From positions 2,976,001 through 3,040,000 of the forward strand of contig OX463829.1 of assembly GCA_949825045.1 (NCBI GenBank): a stretch of DNA of 64,000 bases, in the 5' to 3' direction. Numbering within the stretch: the first letter of the stretch is position 1; each line of letters begins with the position of its first letter. The DNA comes from Argyresthia goedartella (taxonomy: Eukaryota; Arthropoda; Insecta; Lepidoptera; Argyresthiidae). Positions 1-10,636 of the stretch are shown here, piece by piece. The notes under the pieces are model-generated. The model saw only the letters and a list, made by a program, of their open reading frames with translations, was not told the origin of the DNA and ran no database searches. Position numbers and translations under genes: made by a program.

Positions 1-453
1 ATACCTGTGGTATAAGTGGAATAAGCGCTCATCAGATAATCATCATCATATTCTGTATAACATTTAGGTGGCTGACCTTTGAGCCTATCACTCCTTCTCT
101 GTTCAGTGTCAACATTAATATTTTCTGTGTCCTGCATCCGGTAAGAGCTATTCTCATTATTTACACCAACCGTTAGATCAGATTGTACGTCATGGTTTAT
201 TTTGCGAATTTCAGTCGGGCAAATATGATCATCAGATTTACCATTATCTGATTTCGATCTGTCAGAGTTCTGAAAGTTTGGTGACACTGATTTAGGCATA
301 TTTTCGTTATCAGTTTTGTCATAAGAATTTTGAATATTCTCTTCAGGCTTTAGCGTAGGCCTGGACTGCAGAAAATTTATTTCATCTACTATAACATCTC
401 TGACTTCAACATATTTTTCGCTTTCTGGGTTCCAAACTTTGTAACCGTTTGGT

Positions 454-974
454 TCATATCCCATAAGGACACCTTTCCATGACTTCAAATTTTGCTTTAT
501 GCGTTTTGATATGAACATACACAGTTGAACCAAAAACCTTCAGATATTTAATTTGAGGCTTTTTACTATGCCACATTTCAAATGGTGTTTTTGTTTGTCT
601 GAGAGCTTTAGTTGGTATTATATTTATCAAATACACAGCAGTTAACACTGCTTCGCCCCAGAACTGTTTATCTAGTTGTGCACCGTTTATCATTGAACGA
701 GCTTTTTCGGTTATAGTTCGTACCATTCGTTCAGAAACACCATTCAACTGCGGAGTTCGCGGAACTGTCAAATGATAAGTTCTCAGCAAAATAGCTTTTC
801 ATTTCGGTAGATAAATAAATACTTTCCACCATTATCGCAATACAAATTAACTAATTTGGTGTTAAATTTTGCTTCACTTTTTGAAACAAAATCTTTAAAT
901 GCCGCGAATACATCGGATTTGTAAGTTAGCAGGTAGGTAACACAGTAATGAGTGTACTGGTCAACAAATAACAC
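454..974 (-). pseudogene. Copia integrase core, split over two frames
   Basis: Two overlapping minus-strand frames (974-783 and 789-454) together cover the integrase catalytic core. The second acidic residue is in LYCDNGGKY and the glutamate is in QLNGVSERMVRTI. The first Asp (VHSDVCGP) is just upstream near 1020-1045, in the stretch between open frames. All three D,D,E positions can therefore be recognised even though the frame is interrupted near 785 and 975. It would have inserted cDNA into the genome; it is inactive here. Confidence 0.8.
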
Positions 975-1074
975 GAAATAGTTTTTGTTGTCAACTGTAG
1001 GAGTGATGGGTCCACAGACGTCAGAATGAACTACGTATAATGGTCATTTAATATGAATTTTATCTTTGGAATTG

Positions 1075-1473
1075 TTAAATGGCAATCAACTCTGTCTCCC
1101 GCTTATACACGCTTCGTATATGTAAATCATCGTTTGGCATTACTGGAATAATTTGCTCTGTGTCATCAACCATTTTATTATTCTTTAGCTCTAAGAATTT
1201 CGTCTTGCTAATATGTCCTAAACGTTGATGCCACAAAGTATAATTATTTTGGGCACTGCTGCATGCTTGGTAATTTGGGTGAGTCATGTTAACAGACGCT
1301 ACAAAATCTACAGCAATTAAATTATTGGTTGACCTACCTGTCATTATTACTGTACCGTCTTTTATGATTTTGGCTCCATTTTTGTCGAAAATTATTGTCA
1401 GTCCCGCCCTTTGCATCTTTGATACTGACAATAAGTTGTATGGGACCTCACTGCAGAACAGTACGTCCTCCAA
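1075..1473 (-). pseudogene. Copia Gag-Pol fragment: GAG-pre-integrase domain
   Basis: The frame contains LWHQRLGHIS, the His-x3-His half of the integrase zinc-binding domain found just upstream of Copia integrase cores. The Cys pair that should follow is visible only in another frame (EACISGRQ, around 1100-1135), which shows a frameshift inside the zinc-binding domain. An upstream stretch (roughly residues 1-60) matches the typical link between protease and integrase. Confidence 0.75.
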
Positions 1474-1561
1474 GACTCCTTGAACGCCCGTGTCACTGGT
1501 AACACGCTGGGTTCCCTTTTTGGTAGCTGAAATAAATGCACCATCCTTAGCTACTGAAATT

Positions 1562-1789
1562 TTAAGTGGGGGTTAGCAGATTCGTATAGTCAAGGAAAAG
1601 ATCATCCCTGTTCGTTATGTGATCCGATGCTCCAGAATCCAACAAAAAGATTATGTTGTCCTCTTGATCCTTTTTTTGATATTTTCCCGTCATAAATGCA
1701 AATCCGTCATAATTTGTCGATGTCGATGGTTGCTTAGTATCAATGTTCTGAACTGTTTTTGTCCTTTCCATAGTTTTAGGCTGGTTCAC
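1562..1789 (-). pseudogene. Copia Gag-Pol fragment: protease active site
   Basis: The 75-codon open stretch ends in a retropepsin signature, LLDSGASDHI, the usual Copia form in which Asp-Ser-Gly provides the catalytic aspartate. The part before it is polar linker. No ATG opens the frame; it is a slice of a longer polyprotein. It is separated from the next domain (1075-1473) by a break near 1480-1560. Confidence 0.75.
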
Positions 1790-1795
1790 ATCGAT

Positions 1796-2256
1796 ATAAA
1801 TACTAAGGATAGGCCTTCCCGTACTAAATTTCTTACCATTTTGAGGCTAAGAAAAATAGCGCCCCTGTCGGAATTCGTCGGAACCAAGACAGTACGAAAA
1901 ATTGTAACGGCGTCACGGTCGGTCACGTTCCGATTTGTGGTGTATAGACACAATATTAGGAAAGTTGATCTACGGATAACTCTCAAATACCCGGTGACTT
2001 TTAATCGGTGATTAGGAGTAGAAATAAAATATATCTAGCTAAAATTTAACTTAAGGGGCGAGGTCTCACGCAATTAGCTCATGTTTAATTAATAAAAAGT
2101 TGAAACATGATTAAATAGGCATATTAATTTTTGTCTTTGCCGTTAAATTATGAAGCTCACAGATACACATTAGTAGCGTGACTTGGAATTTAAGATCTTG
2201 ATTTTAATTTATAAGTAATAAACTACCTAATCATAGAAAAAGTTATGAATTAGTTA
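1796..2256. other. No recognised gene (intronic/intergenic)
   Basis: Between the Copia remnant and the G tract I see only AT-rich sequence. Open stretches on both strands near 1800-2010 overlap each other and resemble no family I know; they are probably chance or part of an unrecognised repeat. Confidence 0.4.
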
Positions 2257-2273
2257 GGGGGGGGGGGGGGGGG
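2257..2273 (+). repeat. Homopolymer tract, 17 G
   Basis: An uninterrupted run of 17 guanines in otherwise AT-rich DNA. Such runs can form G-quadruplexes and are prone to length errors in sequencing. Confidence 0.9.
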
Positions 2274-2278
2274 AACCA

Positions 2279-2339
2279 AATGACATTACGAATAGTAATC
2301 TAATGACATTACGAATAGTAATCTTGACATTACGAATAG
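2279..2339 (+). repeat. Short tandem repeat, 23-bp unit, 2.7 copies
   Basis: Two identical 23-bp units (2279-2301, 2302-2324) containing GACATTACGAATAGTAATCT are followed by a 15-bp partial third unit. They lie directly after the G tract. Confidence 0.85.
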
Positions 2340-3205
2340 AAAATAACCAAATCGGATCGTATTTTTATTTTATATTTTATAGATAATCAATTTAAAGCCA
2401 ATAGTAATTGAAAATATAATATTTACTTGTGATACGACACTCCCTGTTTTTTGTGTTTAGCGATTTGGGTATGATTTACACCTTTTTACGTCGCAGGTCA
2501 CCATTTTTGTTGTTGCTGCCGTTATGTCAATCGGCTGTCACCGTCCAAGCGCGACTGATTGCAAACAGTCCAATTTTCCCGATTTTGTACTGTTTTTGTA
2601 GCGACACTTTCAAGCGCTCCGTGCCCTGTCCCTACTATTCAAGTCTGTGCTGGTTCATCATTATTTTATGCGCGCGAATTAGAAACTTCCAAACGCTGTA
2701 TTTTTTCACCATTGAAAGGTTTTATGTTACTTTTTATTTTTACACCATCCATTTTTTATTACGGTATTTCAAACTTCCGAGTTTTTAATTTAGTCCCAAT
2801 GTTTTCTTTGCGTATACTGGACCCAGTAACCTATTGGTATTATGGGGCTATGATTTGGATAAATAGCAAACACCGTTTATAGTTTAATTGAGATTTTATT
2901 TTTATATATGTCACTTGAAAGCAATATCGACCGACTCCTAGCACTGACAGTACGATAAAAAGAAACATAAAAAGATGGCCTTACTTTTGCATATTTAAAT
3001 CGATTAATAAGTAATCAATTGATTTTTGCAAATGAAATAATAAATTCAACAGGATCTGTCATTCCTAAAAAAAATACAAAAATGTTTGTACTGAAAATTG
3101 AGTTAACTTCAATTTCTCCATACAAAACGCCAATTTCATATGTAAGGATATGTGTATAGGCATCACAATACATTAAAAAGAAAACAGAGTTATAGTATTT
3201 GACCG
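2340..3205. other. AT-rich stretch without recognised gene
   Basis: Mostly AT-rich. A slightly more GC-rich part at 2480-2700 supports overlapping open frames of 107-119 codons, but these have no start context, no recognisable domain and typical read-through composition. I see nothing certain here. Confidence 0.35.
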
Positions 3206-3209
3206 ATCA

Positions 3210-3570
3210 AGCAAAGCGTCCGTTTCGAGATTGGCCAAAAATATGTTTGTCCTTCTGACTGTCTGTCTGTCTGTTCTCGCCTAAAGGCCGCATTTCTCAA
3301 CCGATTCTCGTGAAATTTAGTAAACAGCTTCGATATTTATGTAGTTCTTTTTTGTCGAGTCAGTAGTGCGGCTACTTTCATTCTCCATGTACGTTACCAG
3401 GTGCATTCATAAGTTTGTGTGTGGTGCATAAGAAAATGCAGTCGGGTTATTTAATTTATAATAATTCCAGTTGTTCGTACGATAAACTTCAAGGGGACGG
3501 GGGTGTTGTGGGGGAAAGGGGGGGGGGAGCTTGCTGTAGCACACGTATTCGTTATAGCGGATTTCAGTTT
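3210..3570. repeat. Dispersed repeat, also found reversed at ~33060-33400
   Basis: The segment has a CTGT-rich stretch (GACTGTCTGTCTGTCTGT), then AACCGATTCTCGTGAAATTTAG, a 'caggtgcattcataagttt' block and an 'atgcagtcgggttatt' block followed by a G-rich stretch. The last two blocks occur in reverse complement and in the same order near 33130 and 33390. It therefore belongs to an interspersed family of unknown class. Confidence 0.6.
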
Positions 3571-4090
3571 TTTATTTTATTTCGGAAAATGAATACCTAA
3601 TCAGACAACGCAGTTCTCTTCGCCTTCACGAGAAGAAACCGTATACACCATGATATCTTCGGAACAAGGAACCGCGAGTAATCGCCAAAACTTATACCCC
3701 CATTTCGCTCATAAGTCTGCGTAGTTATTGGAAAATTCAAGCACCTGAAATTCAATTTAAAAATGGAATTTCCGCATTAAATTGTTGCGCAAAATAAACT
3801 TGTATCGCATTATAATAAAGCCTTTTTTTCCGTCAGTCGTGACAATATTTTAAAGTATGTATTTGTGTCGAAGGGCTCGCGAGGTCTACTAGTAATAAAG
3901 GAACTTTTTTATAACTATTGTATGTCTAGTATAAGAAGCTAAATTCAAACTCTTTATTGCTATTAAGCGTGAGGATGGTGGCACATTTTATAAAAGGCAC
4001 TTTCTAACTTATCCTTTTCGTATTGCACATGGAATAAATTATGTTACTTACAAATATTATTACTAACTACATTTCTTCTGTTTGTTTCAG

Positions 4091-4200
4091 GTACACGGCT
4101 CATGGGGCTTGCCAGCATTCGTGTGTGACGTCTACATCGCGATGGACGTTACCTCCTCCACCTCTAGCATATTCAACCTCGTAGCCATATCTGTTGATAG
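4091..4200 (+). CDS. Dop2R: Dop2R exon: end of extracellular loop 1 and TM3
   Basis: Acceptor tttgtttcag just precedes 4091; the donor gtaagt starts at 4201. The exon begins in phase 0 and ends after two bases of the Arg codon of the DRY motif. It codes for TM3 with the conserved Asp (YIAMDV) that binds the dopamine amine. Confidence 0.93.
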
Positions 4201-7200
4201 GTAAGTTTAGTATTAATAACTAGCGGTTCTGTGAGAACAGTATACCTCGCTTAAACAAAAAAACGTCATATATAACGCTACAGCAAACTTCCTCCACATT
4301 CCTCCCTCCTCTCTCCCCCTTTTTTTAGAATGAAGTCTTTAATGGCGTTCTTAAATTTGATTGAAATCCGTCGATAAATAACTCTACAGAAAATTTCCCC
4401 ACTTTTCCCATCTTTTTTCCCCCAATAAAAATTTTGATCGACTGAAATTCCTAACTAAATCAAGCAACTTGTGTGCCAATTTTCGTCAAAATCGGTTAGA
4501 AAATGCGACTATTTCTTACCTATAGAAGAACAGACTGACAGATGGACAAAAGTATTTTTGGGCAATGTTGAAACTGGACGCTTCGTCGCTTCGCTTGCTC
4601 GGTGAATTATTGTTACTAGGTGGTGGGGGACATTAGTAGTAACTAGTAACCAAATATGAGTAAGATTGAGTCAGATTCTACTACACTAGCTTAGTGCGGG
4701 TTGATGGAGGAGTGTTGGTCAATTTAAAAACGGAGTTGTGTGTTGACTGATAGGCGTAGGCGTAACTATAGGCGTCAAAAACAAACTAAAGAAAACTAGT
4801 TTTACAATAGAACCTATGGCAAGCTGATATAGAGCTGCCAGATTTAAAGCTGGTCGCGCGCCAAGCTTTGTAACACTAAACTAAATAGTAGAGGATTGGC
4901 ATGACATCTCGTGTCATGCCACGTCATTTATATAAATTATTTGACAGATCACGCATCAAATTACTATTAGTTGGACGCGTGGCCTTAGGTAATAGGTACC
5001 TTTTTTAAAATTCGATTATATCTAGTATTTCTTTCCATTTCCTTTAATTTTTCGTCTTTCCAAACCAAACAAACCGTTCTTTCACGCCGCAGTCAAGATA
5101 CCAAAATCAATTTCCCCAATCCTTCTCCACAGGTACATAGCAGTAACACAACCAATTAAGTACGCCAAGCACAAGAACAACAAACGAGTCTGGTTCACCA
5201 TAGTCCTAGTCTGGATGGTGTCAGCGGCTATCGGAGCTCCAATAGTCCTGGGACTTAACGACACGCCGGATAGAAACTTCGACGAGTGCCTCTTCAACAG
5301 CCAGAATTACGTGATCTACTCGTCTTTAGGCTCCTTCTATATACCCTGTATCATGATGATGTTCCTCTACTATAGTATTTTTAAGGTGAGTTAAATATTC
5401 TGTTGAACTATGGCAAAAACTAGATGTATATTTTTTTTTTATTCAAATTAAACCGCGATTTAACCTCTTGACATAGTAATGATGATCAAAATCTATAACG
5501 GGGAAATGTCAGTGCTAGCTGACCATGGCATGCAAGCGGATAAGAGGCTGAAAATGTCCATATGATTAAACCTTTCTATTGGTATGGTATCGTAAAATTA
5601 CATACTGTACAGTAAATAATTTGAACTGCTTATACAAATCAAACAAAACGAAAATGAGAAAGTCTTACAAAGCGATTGTTGATGTGACGAACGTCCATAA
5701 ATATTTTAAACCGGATTATAGGCGCTAAGAATCAGAGCGAAAAAGCAGCGCGCAGCCAAGAAGCCACCTTTATCTAGTGACCCAATGGCAGGAGCCACTA
5801 CTGCAGTTGTGATAGAAAATGTCGCACAGACGAGAAAGCTGGCGGAGACACCGCTCCATGATGACAGACCGACGAATACCGGTTCTGGGAGCAACGAGGA
5901 CGAGCATGATGACAGGTAAAATCCCGCTAATGGCATCCATATTTTAAGTTGATCCGTTTATATTTTATTTTATTATGTCATCAAGATAGGCAATATCGAT
6001 TGACCAAATCTATAGGTCTGAGATTATATATTTTTTCATTATTTAACAGTTCTACAGGAGTGAGTGTAAGATCTGCGCCTTTACTTCTTCATTTTGAAGA
6101 TTTAATATTTGTAATAAAATATTTATAAAAAATCGTCAAATTTGGTTGAGCATCGGAGATGTTGGAGCAATACATTCTGGTCTATTATTTAGCATAGCGT
6201 AAAAACAGTAATAAGCCTTTTTCTATAGCCAGAGTTGTGCCCGTGTATAGATCCAATACGCCCACATTCTCCCATAGAATCATCCACAATTCCCTGAATT
6301 CCCTGCATTTTGCCGAACTTTGTCGGACGAAGGAGAACTCATCAGCCTGCCAGGATCAGAATGAACGCTGTTGAATTTAGTTCTCCTCATGTTCACGCCA
6401 TTCAACACGGTCCTAAGCGACCCGCTTCCATAGTTTTCCCGCTATCCTCGATACGTCACCGGACCATCTGCGAGGTGGGCTGCCGGCTAATTGTTGGCCT
6501 CCTATTATCCACCACTCACACTACTACCAGCCAGCTTACCTATGCTCGTCTGTTGACAGCTTCAACAAGCGCTTGCCAGACCTGGAGGCTGATGCCGACA
6601 ACTGTCACGTGATACCCAACGATAAGTCCACAGAGTTCATGCTATCGACAGTGACCGAGGAGTCAGGAAAGTAAGTGGAATTGACGAAGAAGACTGTTTC
6701 GAAATTTACTTTACTTGCTATGATTGCGTTAATACTAGATTATTTCAAGTATTAGAATAAAAGTTTTAAATTGTTATTGTGAATGCACAAATATTATTCG
6801 ATGAAAACTTTTCTTCTTCGATTCTTTATACTTCTCCTCTGATCTTGAAAAATATTATATTATAGCTTTTCCAATTAATTTAGTAGAAACATTGTGTAAT
6901 ATAAATACAGTATTTTTTTTAAATCTCCCTTACAGCACCCCAAAGAAGCTTAAATCACCAGCGCCTCTTTTCGACCCAAACGGCAACAACGACTCAGGGT
7001 ATGCGCCGTCCAACTTAGAAGATACGATACGAGAGCACGCGACGCCACCTGGCTCACCGAGGCTGAAGCATGATGCTACGGTACTCCAGAACTTAGGGTG
7101 TACGGATACGGGATGGAAGAAGAATGGGAAGACTACGAGGATAGAGCATGATTCTAGGTAAGTTATGGTATTTTATGTTTTGTTTACATTTCTAGTATGA

Positions 7201-8169
7201 TATTTGGAAGTGATTTAATACCGGAGAATCTATAATTCTGGCATAATTGATATTAATTTATCTTATTTTTAACCACTACTCTTCGAGATGTATGTCAAAC
7301 CAACCCAGATCTTCTCGCAATTATTAAATGTACAAGCAAATATATACAATCTTCTTCATCCAACAGAAACGCATCTATAGCGCTCCGTACTGACGAAGAT
7401 ATGGATCTGGGGGCAAGTCACTTGGATATCCGAGATGATTCCACCAAGAAAGAGAGGAAAGCTAGCGCTGCTACAGCTCGCTTTACAATCTACAAGGCTA
7501 ATAAGGCTAGTAAGAAGAAGCGGGAGAAGTCTTCGGCGAAGAAGGAGAGAAAGGCGACGAAGACTTTGGCGATAGTTTTAGGTAATATAAATCAATATTT
7601 TAGCCCATATTCACCCCTCCGCTGGGTAGAGAGAATATAATATATATCCTATTTATTTTCGTGATTTCCTCATCCAAAGGCGTATATTTTTCGGATCATT
7701 TGAAATCCGAGATTCATCAACGAAAACGACACATCTAACTGTATCCGTAGTTTGTGGTTTACTGATGATAATACTTTTGTTATTTTCGATCCTTTTAAAA
7801 ACTATTCAGTATTTCTACATTCAATTTCGTCGACATCATTAATTGTTTGTCATCTGTGCCAATTAATTTCCTCGAATCTGATTTTTCTTCTAGTAGTTGC
7901 CAGTGTTTACCAGTAGTAGAAGACTACTATAAATATACACATCTTCTATTCCAGGTGTTTTTCTATTCTGCTGGGGTCCATTCTTCACATGCTCAGTCCT
8001 CGATGCGATCTGCGGCAAGTTCGGCCTGCCCTACTCCCCCGGAGTCACCGTCTTCATCCTCACCACATGGCTCGGCTACATCAACTCCTTCCTCAATCCG
8101 GTCATCTACACTATATTCAACCCTGAGTTCCGGAAGGCGTTCAGAAAGATACTTAGGTGCGGCACCTAG
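4091..8169 (+). CDS. Dop2R: D2-like dopamine receptor (class A GPCR), 3' part of gene, 7 exons
   Basis: Exons 4091-4200, 5133-5385, 5722-5915, 6560-6670, 6936-7157, 7367-7581 and 7955-8169 splice in phase (1320 nt, 439 residues plus TAG). All introns are GT-AG. Visible in order: TM3 (about residues 9-34) with the amine-binding Asp19 and Cys12; DRY at 36-38; TM4 with Trp64; a glycosylation sequon at Asn79; Cys89 in loop 2; TM5 with catechol-binding Ser100/101/104 and Pro108; a long third intracellular loop (~122-350); a very basic Lys-rich segment before TM6; CWGP at 374-377; and NPVIY at 416-420. The tail is short and ends in Cys-Gly-Thr, typical of Gi-coupled D2 receptors. The IVLGL and ICL3 blocks (DKSTEFML, NDSGYA, RFTIYK) match insect Dop2R. 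Exons for the N-terminus and TM1-TM2 lie outside the window. In insects this is a neuronal plasma-membrane receptor and dopamine autoreceptor that lowers cAMP. The symbol is by family resemblance. Confidence 0.93.
4201..5132 (+). other. Dop2R: Dop2R intron with dispersed-repeat remnant
   Basis: A 932-bp intron that splits the DRY arginine codon. At 4440-4600 it holds a worn repeat with 'tttcgtcaaaatcggttagaaaatg', and at 4615-4735 a block ('ctagcttagtgcgggttgatgg') of the kind seen in 3' parts of RTE-type LINEs. I see no further exon. Confidence 0.55.
5133..5385 (+). CDS. Dop2R: Dop2R exon: intracellular loop 2, TM4, loop 2, TM5
   Basis: Acceptor ccttctccacag, donor gtgagt. It completes the DRY arginine and then encodes YIAVTQPIKYAKHKN, TM4, the disulfide Cys, the YSSLGSFYIP serine cluster of TM5 and the start of loop 3 (SIFK). 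It ends in phase 0. Confidence 0.93.
5722..5915 (+). CDS. Dop2R: Dop2R exon: start of third intracellular loop
   Basis: Begins ALRIRAKKQRAAKKP, the typical insect D2 sequence directly after TM5, and contains IENVAQTRKLAETPL and an acidic GSNEDEHDD end. Acceptor gattatag, donor gtaaaa. It ends with two bases of a codon. Confidence 0.9.
6560..6670 (+). CDS. Dop2R: Dop2R exon: third intracellular loop, middle part 1
   Basis: The acceptor gttgacag at 6559 keeps the frame and gives a stretch with CHVIPNDKSTEFML, a block well conserved in insect D2 receptors. Donor gtaagt at 6671. The 111-nt length is a multiple of three, so skipping this exon would keep the reading frame. Confidence 0.85.
6936..7157 (+). 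CDS. Dop2R: Dop2R exon: third intracellular loop, middle part 2
   Basis: Acceptor cccttacag, donor gtaagt. It encodes DPNGNNDSGYAPSN, another conserved insect D2 loop block, with Ser/Pro-rich flanks that offer phosphorylation sites. The 222-nt length is a multiple of three, so it too could be skipped in frame. Confidence 0.88.
7367..7581 (+). CDS. Dop2R: Dop2R exon: end of third intracellular loop and start of TM6
   Basis: Encodes ARFTIYKANKASKKKREK and a second Lys-rich run leading into TLAIVL of TM6. The basic segment is the most conserved part of the loop and contacts G protein in this family. Acceptor ccaacag, donor gtaata; it ends after one base of a Gly codon. Confidence 0.9.
7955..8169 (+). 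CDS. Dop2R: Dop2R terminal exon: TM6, TM7, short tail, stop
   Basis: Acceptor cttctattccag. It gives VFLFCWGPFFTC (TM6), TTWLGYINSFLNPVIY (TM7) and an eight-residue helix-8 region ending in Cys-Gly-Thr, then TAG at 8167-8169. The Cys at residue 437 is a possible palmitoylation site. The CWxP motif has Gly at x, where I recall larger residues in other insects. Confidence 0.92.
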
Positions 8170-8490
8170 CCCCCGCAATATTTGGTCGTCTTCACACAGT
8201 AGGTCTCGAATATTTAATTTTTTTGTTTGGATATTGTATGTGGCCAGTGCTTTGAGTTCTATAATGAATGGAAGCCAAGATTTTTAAATTTTGGAATGTT
8301 AGGAAATGGTGTTTGGATATGGCTCTATGGTACTTAATATGATAATTAAAAATACAGTTTTATACCGTAAATTCTAGCCAAAAGTGTATAGGTATTAAGT
8401 ACTTGCCGATATGATATGATGAAAAGATGGTTTGTACAAGCAAAGCAACGAATCTTGGGAGTATGTAAAAGCAATAATAAAAACGTTGTA
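8170..8490 (+). other. Dop2R: Probable 3' UTR of Dop2R
   Basis: AT-rich sequence follows the stop codon. The first good polyadenylation hexamer downstream is AATAAA at 8476-8481. The true end cannot be fixed without transcript data. Confidence 0.4.
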
Positions 8491-9440
8491 TGGTACAAAC
8501 ATATCATTTTTAATTTGAATTAATGAGACTTACTTGACGACCAAATACTATGCTAAGTAAATAATCACAAAAATGTAAACTTTACTCTTTAAAAATATTT
8601 GAACTTTAGGAAAGTAGCATATCAGTATAATTAATTATGAAAACTGTACATAAGTGCTTTATTACAATATTATGTTATGTCAGTGTATGGAATTGCAGAA
8701 ACGATATTTAAACTTTAAACCGCTATACGCTAATGGCAGTAATGTCGAGGCGTGCGAACTGTCATAAGCATTATGTATCAGAAATAAGAGACATGTTTTA
8801 TCAAAAAACATTATTTCATAGAACTGATACGCCATTGACGTTTTGCGGGGCTTTAAAATTTAAAGATCATTTTTTCAACTGGCTTCTAAACTTCCATGAA
8901 TTTAAGGTTGACGGTGTTTTTCATTTTTTTATGAAGGTATATGATAAAAACTTAGTTTATTTGTCACTATTATTCTACGTGATTTAAGATGATAATTTAT
9001 AAATATGTAAATAGTTTTCCTTTTGTATATATACTTTTCGCTCTCAATCTCTTAAAACTCAATCGTTAAAACTTTATCTAGTCAAACAGTATTATAAATC
9101 AGTATTAGGATGAATAATGTAAAATAACGCCAAAGAGTTTAAGCTTTATTTATTATTATGGTTGTGATTGATTTAATTCAAATTCTTCAGTTAACTCTAA
9201 CCTAATGTGCAAATACGATTGTCTGCTACTATTTCCTAAATAAAATGGTAGATAAACGATATTAAGTAATTAATTATAATAATGATGTAATGCGTATAAT
9301 TAATAACTCAAGATAAAATATAGCTAGAATTTATCTTTACTACCTTTCCAAAGTATTACCTATTTACTAGTTATAGTATACGTTTTTAATACATTTGTGT
9401 TACATCCTGTACAGAAGATAATTTTATTTTCAATAATTAT
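8491..9440. other. AT-rich intergenic, nothing recognised
   Basis: An 84-codon frame at 8733-8987 has no recognisable domain. No repeat boundaries are evident. Confidence 0.4.
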
Positions 9441-9450
9441 TACGATAAGG

Positions 9451-9989
9451 CCCTGTTTCACACTGTGCGGATAAGCCCTAATAGCAGATAAATCATAAGA
9501 GTATTTAGATTATTGTATGGAGACATACATACATTGAAAATCTTGATTTTTTTCGGCCATAGATGAATCTAGTATCAATAGATAGAGTAAATTATTACAA
9601 ACAAAATCATGTAGTTATTAATTCCGTAAACATTACACTTCGCGAGTATTCTGAGTTGAAAAATAAAAAAAAGCCAACATGTTTTATCAGTACTTGCGGT
9701 CAAAGGGCACTGAGAAATAAATTTCGCATATAATTTAATTTACAAGTTCAAATATTCGTAAAGTTTCATTTACGGAATTCATAACCACATATTTTGTTTA
9801 CAATAATTTACGAATTTATTAATTAATTATCTACAATTATTTGATTGATGAATAATTTGACAAATGACAAATAATTTACAATTATCAATCAAGATTTTGC
9901 CATACAGTTTAGTATACCAAAACTGTTACAAGCTCTTTGTAAGTAAAATCATGATATAACTGTCACATCAGGACATTGTGAAACAAGAC
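9451..9989. mobile_element. Possible MITE with imperfect terminal inverted repeats
   Basis: The left end CCCTGTTTCACACTGTGCGG and the reverse complement of the right end (9971-9989, GTCTTGTTTCACAATGTCC) share about 14 of 19 positions. The interior is AT-rich without coding sequence. Boundaries and target duplication are uncertain. Confidence 0.3.
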
Positions 9990-10074
9990 ATAACTGTAAC
10001 GTTACGCATCAAAACAATTTTATAATTTGTAATGCAGTTCGTGATATATGCATTTTTAGTTTCAGTACAAATGT

Positions 10075-10435
10075 CAAACGCACTGTGAAGATTTTCGACT
10101 CATGCAGCAGACTTGGTCATATAAAGCTCCGCGTACGGGATTACTCGAAGGCGGCTCGAGTTTCATATCATGTCTTAGGCCACCATACAATTCGGTTGTG
10201 TTTGCACTTGGTCTGGCGGCAACCGCGTCGTCGACCCATCGATGCTGCGATGGCTGCGATCAAGCTCGAGACTCCTTCGAGTGGCTGCAGCCCCTAGAGC
10301 GAAAGGCCCAATGGCCTGGCGCTGTCGTTTTCCCAGCGATTCGTAGTTGGTGGTCATCCCGCCCGGACAGGCGAGTTGATACCTTTCGATTAAATATGTT
10401 TTTGTTGTGGTCAACTCTCCTGACAGTAAAAGTTT
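10075..10435. other. GC-richer island, unrecognised
   Basis: Base composition jumps well above the surroundings. Overlapping frames of 70-111 codons exist on both strands but none resembles a known protein. A 'cccgcccggacaggcgagttgata' block near 10360 recurs in altered form ('ggacaggtgtcaactcgcccgc') at ~10900, suggesting the SINE at 10637-10880 lies inside or next to a larger repeat. Confidence 0.35.
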
Positions 10436-10636
10436 GAGTCCGTACAAAAAGTGTTTTGACAATTGAAAGATTTAGTTGTATCAAGTTTTCTAGACTCTAA
10501 CAAATAAAATAGCCTGAGAGCTATAAGGCAAGAAAATAATAGTCAGAATAAACCATTTTATTTTTGGATTCATTCCTGTTAAACTGTATGCACTTTGTAT
10601 GTGCGGGCGAGTGGAGCACAACACATATTTGACGAC

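Larger units (their letters stand above)
1..1795 (-). mobile_element. Ty1/Copia-type LTR retrotransposon, decayed internal part
   Basis: Read on the minus strand the segment gives, in Copia order, an aspartic protease, a GAG-pre-integrase domain and an integrase core, then a linker that runs off the left edge towards the reverse transcriptase. Gag with its zinc knuckle is missing at the 5' side (right), where similarity stops near 1795. Frames are broken by stops and frameshifts, so this is a dead copy. It lies in what should be an upstream intron of the dopamine receptor gene, in the opposite orientation. No LTR is visible within the window. Confidence 0.85.

Noticed and set aside
2429..2882. 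Small secreted or membrane protein on the + strand
   Set aside because: The hydrophobic composition comes from T-rich DNA; there is no ATG context, splice support or family resemblance.
5082..5297. Minus-strand frame over the receptor exon
   Set aside because: Shadow of the TM4 exon; the + strand is clearly the coding strand by splice sites and GPCR motifs.
8733..8987. Downstream exon or small gene after the receptor
   Set aside because: The receptor frame already ends at 8169 with the expected short tail, and the frame has no recognisable content.
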